Origin: Rufibacter roseolus
Lineage (GTDB): Bacteria > Bacteroidota > Bacteroidia > Cytophagales > Hymenobacteraceae
Length of the DNA stretch: 64,000 nucleotides
Assembly: GCF_017916365.1 (NCBI RefSeq)
Contig: NZ_JAFMSU010000001.1
Location: forward strand, 1,116,001 to 1,180,000
Direction of reading: 5' to 3'
Part shown: positions 18,246 to 26,143 of the stretch, piece by piece
How the letters are laid out: each line of letters begins with the position of its first letter
How positions within the stretch are numbered: position 1 is the stretch's first letter
The notes under the pieces: model-generated
Seen by the model: only the letters and a program-made list of their open reading frames with translations
Told to the model about the DNA's origin: nothing
The model's database searches: none
Made by a program: the position numbers and the translations under genes

Positions 18246-19334
18246 ATGAATCCCCATTTAAAGAAGTTAGTCTTTTTAGTTGCTTGTGGTGGGTGGCTGC
18301 TGGGTTGTAAGTCCAGTGCCACCCTGCCTGCGCCTGTGGCTACAGGTGACCGGGAGACCGCATCCGCGCTTTATTTCACCAACCCCATCATGGACGGCGC
18401 CGATCCCTGGGTACTGAAGAAAGACAGCGTGTACTATTCCTGCGGCTCCGGCAACGGCTCTATCTATGTCTCGCAATCTACGAAACTGACCGAATTGGGC
18501 AAGCGGGTGCCCGTATGGAAAGCCCCCGCCAGCGGCTGGAATGCGCATAACATCTGGGCCCCCGAGATCCACTACCTACAGGGCAAATGGTACATCTACT
18601 ACGCCGCCGGGAAAGACCCGGGAGGGCCGTTCATCCACCAGCGCTCTGGCGTGCTGGAGTCTACTACTGATAGTCCATTTGGGCCGTACGCAGACAAAGG
18701 CATGCTCTACACCGGCGACAGCCTGCAGAACCCGTCCTCGGTAAGGTGGGCCATTGACGTGTCGCCGTTCTATCTCAATGGGCAGTTGTACGCGGTATGG
18801 TCGGGCTGGGAAAAGAATGCCTTGACGGATAGAACCAAGCAGCATCTCTACATCGCCCGGATGAGCAATCCCTGGACCATTGCCTCTAACCGGGCCAAGA
18901 TCTCTTCGCCCACTGAGCCCTGGGAAACCGGTGGGGAACTGGACCTCAACGAGGGGCCTGAGCTGCTGAAGAAAAAAGAGAAAGCCTTTTTGATTTACTC
19001 CTGCCGCGAATCGTGGCTCAAGGAATACCGGTTGGGGCAGTTGACCCTCAAAGACACCTTAGCCGATCCTATGGTGGCGAGTAACTGGACCAAGTCAAGC
19101 GCGCCCGTGTTTCAGGCTACCGCCAACGTACTGGGGGTGGGACACTGCAGTTTCACCACCTCGCCGGACAACACCGAGGACTGGATTTTCTATCACGCCA
19201 AGAAATCAGAAAAACCTGGCTGGCAGCGCGACATCCGGATGCAGAAATTTACCTGGACGGCAGACGGCTATCCGGTTTTCGGGGAGCCGGTGCCCTCCGG
19301 GGTTCCTATACCGGTGCCCTCGGGGCAGAAATAG
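18246..19334 (+). CDS. GH43-family glycosidase lipoprotein (second paralogue)
   Basis: This 362-residue lipoprotein (lipobox GWLLGC, C21) has GH43 residues D53 (GADPWVL), D171 (RWAIDVSPF) and E236 (NEGPELL). The core shares many short blocks with the protein at 14369-15436 (NxWAPEIHxLQGKWYIYxA, HLYIARMSNPWT, TEDWIxYHA). The two genes are probably ancient duplicates with different fine specificity. It probably releases arabinose or acts on arabinan on the outer membrane. The gap to the next GH43 gene is 78 bases. Confidence 0.9.
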   Translation: MNPHLKKLVFLVACGGWLLGCKSSATLPAPVATGDRETASALYFTNPIMDGADPWVLKKDSVYYSCGSGNGSIYVSQSTKLTELGKRVPVWKAPASGWNAHNIWAPEIHYLQGKWYIYYAAGKDPGGPFIHQRSGVLESTTDSPFGPYADKGMLYTGDSLQNPSSVRWAIDVSPFYLNGQLYAVWSGWEKNALTDRTKQHLYIARMSNPWTIASNRAKISSPTEPWETGGELDLNEGPELLKKKEKAFLIYSCRESWLKEYRLGQLTLKDTLADPMVASNWTKSSAPVFQATANVLGVGHCSFTTSPDNTEDWIFYHAKKSEKPGWQRDIRMQKFTWTADGYPVFGEPVPSGVPIPVPSGQK

Positions 19335-19412
19335 AACTATCTGAATTGAATTGGTTAACCGTTTACAAACCCAGGGCCGGAACCAACCGGCAGACTGGCA
19401 TTTCCTTTACCT

Positions 19413-21023
19413 ATGAAAAAATACTTCCTCTCCATCTCAGCCGTAGTGCTGGGGCTATTGGCTTCCTCCTGTCAAAAGAACCAGGGCACTACCTCCCCAG
19501 AGACCTCAGCCGCGCCCGTGACCTCCACCCAGGCGGTGACCTACAGCAATCCCGTGCTGCCCGGCGACTACGCCGACCCTTCGGTAGTGCGCGTGGGCGA
19601 TGATTACTGGGCCACGGCCACCTCTTCTGAGTGGGCACCATTGTACCCTATCCTGCGCTCCAAAAACCTGGTAGACTGGGAGACTGTGGGTCACGTATTC
19701 CCCAATAAGCTGCCAGACTGGGCTGAGGCGCATTTCTGGGCCCCCGAGATCACCTATGACAAAGGCAAATTCTACATCTACTACACGGCCAAGAAGAAAG
19801 GCGGCAACCTCTGCGTAGGCGTGGCCAGCGCCACCAAAGCCACCGGCCCTTACACCGATCTCGGTCCGCTGGTGTGCCAGGAAGTGGGTTCCATTGACGG
19901 TTTCCCCATTAGAGATGAGAAAGGCGACCTGTACCTTATCTGGAAAGAAGACGCCAACAGCGTAGGCAAGCCTACACCGCTCTGGGGCCAGCGCATGAAC
20001 GAGGAAAGAACCGCGCTCACCGGCGAGAAGTTTGAGCTCTTCCGGAACGAGAAAGGAACCTGGGAAGGCGGTCTGGTGGAAGGCCCGGCCCTCATCAAAC
20101 GCAACGGCTACTATTACATGTTTTACGCCGGTGATGCCTGCTGCGGACGCGCCTGCACCTACGGCGTGGGCGTGGCCCGGGCGAAGGATATACGCGGCCC
20201 TTGGGAGAAATATGCGGGTAACCCCATCATGAAGAAAAACGAAACCTGGACCTGCCCGGGGCACGGCACCGTAGTCTCTGATGGCAAAGGCCGCGACTTT
20301 TTCCTGTATCACGCCTACAGCGCCAACAGCACCGTGTACCCGGGCCGCCAAGGCTTGCTGGACGAAATCACATGGGGTACGGATGGCTGGCCATCGTTCA
20401 AGAACGGTTCCCCTGCCTTAACCGCTACCGCGCCGTACAACACCAACGCCAAAGAGGAACTGGACATCCAGGAAGAGTTCACGACCAGCACCCTGGCACC
20501 CTCCTGGCAATGGTTTGTGGAGCAGACGCCCAAGTTCACGGTGCAGCCGGGTAACGGCGGTCGCTTGCTGCTGCAGGCTACCCCTGAGAAAGTAGGCAGT
20601 GTGTTATCAAAGCGCACCATAGAGGCAGACTATACCGCCACCACTGCCGTAAACCAGAAACAATTGGGCCAGGGAGTAGCCGCCGGCTTGGCCGCCATCG
20701 GGGACCCGCAGAACGCCATCGGGGTATCGGTGCGGAACGGGGAAATCACGCTATGGACGGTGAAAGAGAATAAAGAAACGGTGCACTCTAAAGTAGCGGC
20801 GCCAAAAGGAGATCTGCTGCAATTCAAACTCACCGCCGCCAAAGGTGACCAACTGCAATTCGCCTGGAGTACCGACGGCACCACCTGGAATCCTCTGAAC
20901 GAAGGCAACCCCCTAAACGGCGATTTCCTGCCACCTTGGGACCGGGGCGTGCGCATAGGCCTTACCGCCAAAGGACCGGTGGGTTCCTCCGCCGTATATG
21001 AATGGTACCGGTTGGTGCATTAA
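19413..21023 (+). CDS. Two-domain GH43-family glycosidase lipoprotein
   Basis: This 536-residue lipoprotein (LLASSC, C20) has an N-terminal GH43 propeller with D55 (GDYADPSVV), D162 (GSIDGFPI) and E223 (VEGPALI). A cysteine-rich insert is present (AGDACCGRACTYG). From about residue 350 there is a C-terminal concanavalin-like/beta-sandwich domain of the kind often fused to GH43 (LAPSWQWFVEQTPKF...VYEWYRLVH). Subfamilies with this layout include beta-xylosidases, arabinofuranosidases and exo-galactanases. It closes the rightward locus and is followed by an R1 hairpin with a T-run at 21060. Confidence 0.88.
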   Translation: MKKYFLSISAVVLGLLASSCQKNQGTTSPETSAAPVTSTQAVTYSNPVLPGDYADPSVVRVGDDYWATATSSEWAPLYPILRSKNLVDWETVGHVFPNKLPDWAEAHFWAPEITYDKGKFYIYYTAKKKGGNLCVGVASATKATGPYTDLGPLVCQEVGSIDGFPIRDEKGDLYLIWKEDANSVGKPTPLWGQRMNEERTALTGEKFELFRNEKGTWEGGLVEGPALIKRNGYYYMFYAGDACCGRACTYGVGVARAKDIRGPWEKYAGNPIMKKNETWTCPGHGTVVSDGKGRDFFLYHAYSANSTVYPGRQGLLDEITWGTDGWPSFKNGSPALTATAPYNTNAKEELDIQEEFTTSTLAPSWQWFVEQTPKFTVQPGNGGRLLLQATPEKVGSVLSKRTIEADYTATTAVNQKQLGQGVAAGLAAIGDPQNAIGVSVRNGEITLWTVKENKETVHSKVAAPKGDLLQFKLTAAKGDQLQFAWSTDGTTWNPLNEGNPLNGDFLPPWDRGVRIGLTAKGPVGSSAVYEWYRLVH

Positions 21024-21059
21024 CTGATGAATTGAAACAATAGCTTATTCTTATTGTCT

Positions 21060-21107
21060 AAGGGTTTTGGGGCTGTTTTCCAGGAAACAGCTCCGAAACC
21101 CTTTTTA
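21060..21107 (+). terminator. R1 hairpin copy 8 with T-run (terminator of the last GH43 gene)
   Basis: Arms AAGGGTTTTGGGGCTGTTT and AAACAGCTCCGAAACCCTT pair with two mismatches and a 6-nt loop. The right arm runs into TTTTT, giving a textbook intrinsic terminator shape 37 bases past the gene end. Confidence 0.8.
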
Positions 21108-21190
21108 ATTTGAAGCTGATTGCGGCGGGAAAATTGGCATTGTAGAAGCAATCCCTTGTGGTTGCCCTTGCGCCGGCTACCGCAATACAG

Positions 21191-21214
21191 GTTGTTGGTG
21201 ATAACACCAACAAC
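21191..21214. repeat. GTTGTTGGTG palindrome, copy 1
   Basis: 10-bp arms GTTGTTGGTG/CACCAACAAC around ATAA. It is in inverted orientation relative to the copy at 21462. The flank on one side (TATTGCGGTAGCC in reverse) is shared with that copy. Confidence 0.85.
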
Positions 21215-21251
21215 GGCAACAACAGATGATATAGAGCCAACTTCAGGCATG

Positions 21252-21286
21252 TATTCCGTCCCCCTTCGAAGGGGGTAGGGGAATGA
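21252..21286. repeat. CCCCCTTCGAAGGGGG palindrome, copy 1
   Basis: The 16-bp palindrome is flanked by ATTCCGT and TAGGGGAATGA. It is almost identical to the copy at 28409-28443. Confidence 0.85.
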
Positions 21287-21314
21287 TTTCATTGCAAATA
21301 ATGGCATTCCCAAA

Positions 21315-21387
21315 GTAGGGGCAATCCCTTGTGGTTGCCCTTCACGTTTGCTGCCACCAAAGGGCAACCACAAGGGATTGCCCCTAC
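21315..21387. repeat. Perfect 28-bp inverted repeat
   Basis: Bases 21315-21342 and 21360-21387 are exact reverse complements (left arm begins GTAGGGGCAATCCC), with a 17-nt spacer. A third partial copy of the arm (CAATCCCTTGTGGTTGCCCTT-like) is near 21151. A degenerate one (GGGCGCCCACAAGAGATGCC) starts at 50219. Confidence 0.9.
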
Positions 21388-21392
21388 AGTTT

Positions 21393-21431
21393 CGGTTTTC
21401 TAGCCGTTTTCCAAAGAATAGGCCCAAAACG
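21393..21431. repeat. R1 dispersed hairpin, copy 9
   Basis: CGGTTTTCTAGCCGTTTTCC, then GGCCCAAAACG. The left arm is partly diverged and the inner TTTTC segment is retained. Confidence 0.5.
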
Positions 21432-21461
21432 TTTCCTTTCTATATTCTTGTCATCCTGCCA

Positions 21462-21483
21462 TTGTTGGTGTTATCACCAACAA
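21462..21483. repeat. TTGTTGGTG palindrome, copy 2
   Basis: Arms TTGTTGGTG/CACCAACAA around TTAT. The following CCTGTACTGCGGTAGCC matches the flank of copy 1 in reverse orientation, so copies 1 and 2 form a larger inverted pair. Confidence 0.85.
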
Positions 21484-21546
21484 CCTGTACTGCGGTAGCC
21501 TGCGAAAAGGCACATACCGCAGATTTTCCAACTTCCCCACACCTGT

Positions 21547-21585
21547 CGTTTAGAGGCCCTTTTTCAAAAATTAACCCCTGAACGG
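21547..21585. repeat. R1-like hairpin, copy 10
   Basis: CGTTTAGAGG and CCCCTGAACGG arms with CCCTTTTTC inside. It is degenerate but follows the R1 layout. Confidence 0.4.
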
Positions 21586-21685
21586 CTTGCCTAAGGGTAT
21601 AAATTCCAGGAAGCGGAGACCTAAAAGCAACCTAAAGTCTGGTTCAGGGTACTACCTAGAGTTGAGGTTTCACACTTGCCAGAAT

Positions 21686-22159
21686 ATGGAAAAGGATATA
21701 ACACTGGCCGAGGATTACTATGCCTTCCAGCGCAAGGAATGGCTGGTGGCCCGGATATTTTGGATTGCCATGTCTTTGGTGCTGGCGGCCGCTGCGCTGG
21801 GGCTTTTCGGGAAGGGATTCCTCAGTGACCGGACGGTGACCTCCCATAGGGTTAGGTTTGAGTTCAACAAGTTCATGCGGGTAGAGAAAGGCACCGAGCT
21901 CCGGATTCATGTAACTCCCGGCGGGCAGAATGCGCAAGTCAGTTTCAACAATGACTACATCAATAAAGTACGGATTGACCAGATTATCCCTGAGCCGATC
22001 TCCGTGGAGGTGAAGGACCACCGGCTGGTATACACCTTCAGTCTGGTACAGAATGGGTTTATCACCTTTTTCCTGGTGCCTTACAAAACAGGTTCCCAGC
22101 CCTTGGATGTTAACGTGGGCAATGCGCGCATGGCGGTCAACCAATTCGTCTATTTCTAA
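21686..22159 (+). CDS. Small single-pass membrane protein of unknown function
   Basis: The ATG at 21686 gives 157 residues beginning MEKDITLAEDYYAFQRKEW. One transmembrane helix (about residues 22-44, FWIAMSLVLAAAALGLF) is followed by a beta-rich soluble part ending in VNQFVYF. The family was not recognised. It is 21 bases upstream of a DUF421 gene and probably co-transcribed, so it may be an accessory partner of that membrane protein. An in-frame extension upstream to 21587 runs into R1 repeat DNA and is not credible. Confidence 0.7.
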   Translation: MEKDITLAEDYYAFQRKEWLVARIFWIAMSLVLAAAALGLFGKGFLSDRTVTSHRVRFEFNKFMRVEKGTELRIHVTPGGQNAQVSFNNDYINKVRIDQIIPEPISVEVKDHRLVYTFSLVQNGFITFFLVPYKTGSQPLDVNVGNARMAVNQFVYF

Positions 22160-22180
22160 AGTTCAACCAAAACTGCTGCT

Positions 22181-22669
22181 ATGGAATCCATCATTTTACG
22201 GGCCCTTACTGTGTATATCCTGGTCTTCGTTATCCTGCGCATGGCGGGCAAGCGAACCTTGGGCGAGATGACTGCTTTTGACCTGGTCTTGCTATTGATC
22301 ATCAGTGAGGCCGTGCAGAATGCCCTGGTAGATGACGATAAATCCATCACCGGCAGCATGCTGGTGATTCTGACCATGGTGTTCGCTGATATCATGGTCT
22401 CGCTGGCTACCAACCGGTTCAGGTTCCTGGACAGCGTCATCAACGGGATTCCGCTTATCATTCTGGAGAACGGCAAGCCGCTGCTGGATCGCATGAACAA
22501 GGCCCGGCTGCAGGAAGACGATATTCTGGAGGCCGCCCGCAAAACCCAGGGCCTGGAGAACATGGACCAGATCAAATACGCCGTGCTGGAAAAGGACGGC
22601 TCTATCAGCATCATCCCTTTCCACTTGAATGAAAACGGCATCAAGCCCAACATCATCAAAGAATCCTAG
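22181..22669 (+). CDS. DUF421 (YetF/YkjA-type) membrane protein
   Basis: This 162-residue protein has three N-terminal hydrophobic helices (MESIILRALTVYILVFVILRMAGKRTLGEMTAFDLVLLLIISEAVQNAL and a further segment near 55-70). The DUF421 C-terminal region follows (INGIPLIILENGKPLLDRMNKARLQEDDILEAAR...YAVLEKDGSISIIPF). RxxGKRTLGEMTAFD is the hallmark of the family. The molecular role of DUF421 proteins is poorly defined. The gene ends at a strong bidirectional hairpin shared with the convergent RDD gene. Confidence 0.9.
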   Translation: MESIILRALTVYILVFVILRMAGKRTLGEMTAFDLVLLLIISEAVQNALVDDDKSITGSMLVILTMVFADIMVSLATNRFRFLDSVINGIPLIILENGKPLLDRMNKARLQEDDILEAARKTQGLENMDQIKYAVLEKDGSISIIPFHLNENGIKPNIIKES

Positions 22670-22707
22670 CCAAAGCAAATTGTAAAGCCCTGCCGAGGCT
22701 CAAAACC

Positions 22708-22761
22708 AAGAGCGGTGTTTCAGGCCTGATTCTGGGAAAACAGACCTGAAACACCGCTCTT
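22708..22761. terminator. R1 hairpin copy 11, bidirectional terminator
   Basis: Perfect 17-bp arms (22708-22724 and 22745-22761, AAGAGCGGTGTTTCAGG/CCTGAAACACCGCTCTT) carry an R1 core. It lies between the convergent DUF421 and RDD genes, with a T-rich stretch on the plus side, so it probably ends both transcripts. Confidence 0.85.
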
Positions 22762-22783
22762 ATTTATTTGTAAGGAAAATAAT

Positions 22784-23512
22784 TTACGCCTCCATATCTG
22801 CGGTGAGGTGGTGGTAGTCTTTGATGACGGTTTTGAGGAACTCGCGGTCGGTCATGGTAGGGTTCACGCCCATGACTTCTTTGGCGCGTTCCGCGATGCG
22901 GTTGAGCAGGGCCTCGTTCTTGTGCTCAATGGCTTTGGCCAGCAGTTTGCGCACCAGCGCCATGTCTTTGTCTGAGAGCATGGCCACCTCGGGGAACACA
23001 ATGGTGTAGTTTTCCTCCAACTGCACCTGAAACAGGTTCTTTTTCTGCACGGCGGTGGTTCTGATCACGCTGGTACCCGCCGCCACATCGCCCAGGCGCT
23101 GACCCTTGCCGGTGATGGCGATGGTAGCAATGGCCACAATGCCGTAGAAAAAGATATCAATGGGCCGCAGAAGCCAGCGCAGCAGGTAATCCCCGATGCT
23201 GGGCGACTGTCCGCTCAGTTTGATCACCTTGATGTCTCGGGCTCTTTTTCCAAGGCTCTGGCCGTTCATGAAAATCTCGCAGAGCAGGTCGTAAAAGGTA
23301 TAAGGTAGCATGGCCAGAACGGCCGCTACAATGTAAGTTGCCTGGGGTACCTCGGCGGGAGCTAATACCAGGATAAAAACCAGAGCGCAGATGGTAAACC
23401 AGCCCATGCCCACCAACGCGTCAATGATATAGGCCAGGATTCTGTCACCCACGCTTGCGATCTCATACTCTACCTCCACATTCTGCGTGGTCCTGATTTT
23501 GATGGTTTCCAT
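22784..23512 (-). CDS. RDD-family membrane protein
   Basis: This 242-residue protein has an RDD domain: ASVGDRILAYIIDALVGMGW at 16-35, membrane helices near 36-58 and 64-85, and SLGKRARDIKVIKLSGQSPSIGDYLLRWLLRP. A soluble C-terminal part follows. It is divergent from the spoIIM-type operon, and RDD genes regularly sit beside spoIIM-DUF4129-DUF4350-moxR-DUF58 sets in Bacteroidota, so the two halves probably work together. The role is unknown. Confidence 0.88.
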   Translation of the reverse strand: METIKIRTTQNVEVEYEIASVGDRILAYIIDALVGMGWFTICALVFILVLAPAEVPQATYIVAAVLAMLPYTFYDLLCEIFMNGQSLGKRARDIKVIKLSGQSPSIGDYLLRWLLRPIDIFFYGIVAIATIAITGKGQRLGDVAAGTSVIRTTAVQKKNLFQVQLEENYTIVFPEVAMLSDKDMALVRKLLAKAIEHKNEALLNRIAERAKEVMGVNPTMTDREFLKTVIKDYHHLTADMEA

Positions 23513-23551
23513 TTACTTGGTCAGCTGCTTTATTAACTTGCCTAAGTTAGA

Positions 23552-23559
23552 TATATTTG
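23552..23559 (+). promoter_or_regulatory. Probable -7 promoter element of the spoIIM operon
   Basis: TATATTTG matches the Bacteroidota -7 consensus TAnnTTTG and lies 22 bases before the spoIIM start codon. A convincing -33 TTTG at the right spacing was not seen. Confidence 0.45.
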
Positions 23560-23581
23560 GAAGGAAACAAAAAGACCAGGC

Positions 23582-24544
23582 ATGCGCGAGGCCGCTTTCA
23601 TCAAACAGAATTCAGCTAAATGGAAACGGTACGCCACCGAGCCCACGTCTAACCCAGATGAGCTCGCCGACCGCTTTATTGAGCTCACCGATGACCTGGC
23701 CTTCGCCCGTACCTTCTACCCGGATTCTGACAACACAGACTACCTCAACAGCCTCACCGGCAAGGTGCATCAGGCCATTTACCGGAACAAGAAAGAGAAA
23801 GGCAACCGCTTTGTGCTGTTCTGGAAACAGGAGTTGCCTTTGCTCATGGCGCAGTACCACCGGCAGTTGTTCTATGCGTTCCTCATTTTTGCGGCGGCCG
23901 TTTTCATTGGGGCGATTTCTGCGGCGTATGATGACACCTTTGTGCGCCTTATCTTGGGTGATCAGTACGTGAACCAGACCGTAGACAACATCCGGAAGGG
24001 TGATCCCATGGCGGTCTACAAGCAGGCCGATGAAACCATCATGTTCCTGACCATTACCTATAACAACATCAAGGTGGCGTTCATCGCCTTTGCCATGGGT
24101 GTTTTACTTTCTGCGGGTACTTTCTGGATTTTGCTCAAAAACGGCATCATGCTGGGCGCCTTCCAGTACTTTTTCTACAAGCAGGGGCTGTTGCTCAGCT
24201 CCATGCTCACCATCTGGATTCATGGTACCCTGGAGATCTCTGCCATCATCATTGCCGGGTGCGCCGGTTTTGTCATGGGCAACAGCTTGCTCTTTCCCAA
24301 GACTTTCTCCCGGTTGGAATCTTTCCGGCGCGGGGCTAAAGACGGGATGAAGATTGTGGTGGGGCTGGTGCCTATTTTTATCATGGCCGGTTTCCTGGAA
24401 GGTTTTGTGACCCGCCATACCCAGATGCCCCTGTTCGCCAGTTTGCTCATTATTGGGGGCTCGGCGGCATTGATCGTTTTTTACTTTCTCTTATATCCTT
24501 ACTGGCTGCAAGCTAAGTTACCTAATGAAAGACCAGTTGATTGA
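23582..24544 (+). CDS. SpoIIM-family (stage II sporulation protein M-like) membrane protein
   Basis: This 320-residue protein has a soluble N terminus beginning MREAAFIKQNSAKWKR and about five hydrophobic helices after residue 95. It shows the SpoIIM-type stretch YNNIKVAFIAFAMGVLLSAGTFWILLKNGIMLGAF and WIHGTLEISAIIIAGCAGFVMG. The organism group does not sporulate. In Bacteroidota these proteins occur in a conserved set with DUF4129, DUF4350, MoxR and DUF58 proteins. The last 20 bases overlap the next gene, indicating one operon. Confidence 0.87.
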   Translation: MREAAFIKQNSAKWKRYATEPTSNPDELADRFIELTDDLAFARTFYPDSDNTDYLNSLTGKVHQAIYRNKKEKGNRFVLFWKQELPLLMAQYHRQLFYAFLIFAAAVFIGAISAAYDDTFVRLILGDQYVNQTVDNIRKGDPMAVYKQADETIMFLTITYNNIKVAFIAFAMGVLLSAGTFWILLKNGIMLGAFQYFFYKQGLLLSSMLTIWIHGTLEISAIIIAGCAGFVMGNSLLFPKTFSRLESFRRGAKDGMKIVVGLVPIFIMAGFLEGFVTRHTQMPLFASLLIIGGSAALIVFYFLLYPYWLQAKLPNERPVD

Positions 24545-25403
24545 GTTCAGGCTAGAGCGTGATTTAAGCCAGAAACTGAATGCCACCATTGCGTTTCTGC
24601 GGCAGAACTTCAGGCCGCTTTTCAAGTGCATTATTCTGTTTGTGGTGCCCTTTGCGCTGCTGGCGGGAATCTTCTCGGGTATCTACCAAAGTACCCAACT
24701 GGAAGAGCTTTCAGGGGCGGTGGAGTATGGGTCCATGGGGGCGTACACGTTTGCCCAGACCGTGAACTCGGCGCATTACTGGGTGAGCCTGTTTTTCTCG
24801 CTGGTGAGTTTTGTGCTCTTGAGCCTCACCATCTATTCTTACATGCTGCAGTATATGCAGCACCGGGGCCAGGTTGATTCTGCCCAGGTGTGGGAAGGAA
24901 TTAAAAGCAACTTTATTCCGGTGCTGTACTCCAGCGTGGGCGTGATGCTGATAGGCATTCTGGCCACCTTGCTGCTGGTGCTGCCGGGTATCTACGTGGC
25001 GGTGGCGCTGTGTATGTTCGTGCTGGTGATGCTGCACGAAGAAGTAGGTTTCCTGGATGCCGTGGAGCGCTGTTTTTACCTGGTCAAAGGCTATTGGTGG
25101 CCCAGTTTCGGGTTTCTGCTGTTGCTGGCCTTGCTGCAGGGTGTCATCGGGTTTGTGGCCTCGGTGCCGGCCATGGCGCTGTATATCCTGCGTATTCTGC
25201 ACTTGCCGGCCGGCGAGAGTGATGTGTTGCTGGTGATCGCCACTTCCTTCACCACCTTTATCAGTTTACTGCTGTATGCGCTTAGCCTCACCGGTGTGGC
25301 TTTCCTGTATTTTGACCTGGTGGAGAAGAAAGAAGGCGTGGGGCTGCTGGAGCAGGTAAACCAGATTGGTGCCCAGCGGGAGACATCTTTAGACCTGTTA
25401 TAA
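24525..25403 (+). CDS. Multi-pass membrane protein of the spoIIM-moxR operon
   Basis: This 292-residue protein has about six hydrophobic segments (for example CIILFVVPFALLAGIFSG, VSLFFSLVSFVLLSLTIYSY, VMLIGILATLLLVLPGIYVAVAL). The central LLVLPGIYVAVALCMFVLVMLHEEVG resembles the membrane domain seen in glycerophosphodiesterase-associated and DUF975-like proteins. No catalytic motif is seen and the function is unknown. It overlaps spoIIM by 20 bases and ends 8 bases before the DUF4129 gene. Confidence 0.75.
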   Translation: MKDQLIEFRLERDLSQKLNATIAFLRQNFRPLFKCIILFVVPFALLAGIFSGIYQSTQLEELSGAVEYGSMGAYTFAQTVNSAHYWVSLFFSLVSFVLLSLTIYSYMLQYMQHRGQVDSAQVWEGIKSNFIPVLYSSVGVMLIGILATLLLVLPGIYVAVALCMFVLVMLHEEVGFLDAVERCFYLVKGYWWPSFGFLLLLALLQGVIGFVASVPAMALYILRILHLPAGESDVLLVIATSFTTFISLLLYALSLTGVAFLYFDLVEKKEGVGLLEQVNQIGAQRETSLDLL

Positions 25404-25411
25404 TCCTGCCT

Positions 25412-26143
25412 GTGCGCTTTCCCCGGCTTCTATTCTTCCTGCTTTTTCTGTGCTGTATGCTCAGCGGTAACACCTCCGTTGCAGGGCCGTCTCAAACGCC
25501 GGCCCCGGCGGCTGTTGCGCCATTGCAGCTGCGCTACCCCGATGCCAAAAAACTGCAGGAACTCCGCGAGAACAAAGACTTTCAGTATCAGCAGGACATC
25601 CGGCCAGATATGTCTTTCTGGGAGCGTTTCTGGCGGCGCGTAGGCGATTTCCTGAACAGTCTCCTGGGCAAAACCTCTTACAACGGCTTCTGGAAGTACG
25701 TGCTCTACGCCATTGCCATTGCCACCACCGTGTTTGTCATTTTGAAGCTGTTCCAGGTAGATTTCTCGGGCCTGTTCGGCAGAAAGCCGGCGGCGGCTGC
25801 CCTATCCTATGAGACCTACCGCGAGAACATCCACGAGATAGATTTTGCGGCCCTGCTGGAGGAGGCCGAGGCCCAGGGTGATTACCGCCGCGCCATCCGG
25901 TTGTACTACCTGCGCACTTTGAAAACCCTCACCGATGGTGGCTTTATTGACTGGCGGCCGGGTAAAACCAACTGGAGCTATGTACATGAGCTGCAGAACT
26001 CGCCTTTGCAGAAGCCATTTGAACGCGTGACCCAGCTGTTTGAGTACGTGTGGTACGGCGGCTCAGCGGTAGACGAGCAGAAGTTTTTGGCCGTAAGAAA
26101 CTCGTTCCAGCAGTTTAACCAGTCTTTAGTAAAAACGGCATGA
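25412..26143 (+). CDS. DUF4129 domain protein
   Basis: This 243-residue protein starts at GTG (25412), giving a signal-peptide-like MRFPRLLFFLLFLCCMLSG. There is one internal transmembrane helix (about residues 92-112, YVLYAIAIATTVFVILKLF). The C-terminal DUF4129 region contains AEAQGDYRRAIRLYYLRTLKTL and FERVTQLFEYVWYGG. The stop overlaps the next start by 4 bases (ATGA), so translation is probably coupled. DUF4129 often accompanies transglutaminase, DUF58 and MoxR genes, but its role is unknown. Confidence 0.82.
   Translation: MRFPRLLFFLLFLCCMLSGNTSVAGPSQTPAPAAVAPLQLRYPDAKKLQELRENKDFQYQQDIRPDMSFWERFWRRVGDFLNSLLGKTSYNGFWKYVLYAIAIATTVFVILKLFQVDFSGLFGRKPAAAALSYETYRENIHEIDFAALLEEAEAQGDYRRAIRLYYLRTLKTLTDGGFIDWRPGKTNWSYVHELQNSPLQKPFERVTQLFEYVWYGGSAVDEQKFLAVRNSFQQFNQSLVKTA

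Larger units (their letters stand above)
21024..21685. other. 662-base repeat-rich gap
   Basis: No supportable gene is present. The gap is a mosaic of palindromes: R1 copies (21060, 21393, 21547), two inverted copies of a TTGTTGGTG palindrome with shared flanks (21191, 21462), a CCCCCTTCGAAGGGGG palindrome (21259) and a perfect 28-bp inverted repeat (21315-21387). A further partial copy of the latter's arm lies near 21151-21172. Confidence 0.75.

Noticed and set aside
19506-20351. 281-codon open frame on the minus strand
   Set aside because: It lies wholly antisense to the GH43 gene at 19413-21023, which has clear catalytic motifs. The antisense product is an Ala/Val/Gly-rich shadow without any domain.
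21315-21387. Inverted repeat considered as insertion-sequence ends
   Set aside because: Only 17 bases lie between the arms, there is no transposase, and no target-site duplication could be identified.
21020-21427. 135-codon minus-strand open frame
   Set aside because: It runs through hairpin repeats (R1, TTGTTGGTG, 28-bp inverted repeat); the encoded peptide is repeat translation.
23582-24544. SpoIIM homologue considered as evidence for sporulation
   Set aside because: No other sporulation genes are present and the family is widespread in non-sporulating Bacteroidota in this operon context.
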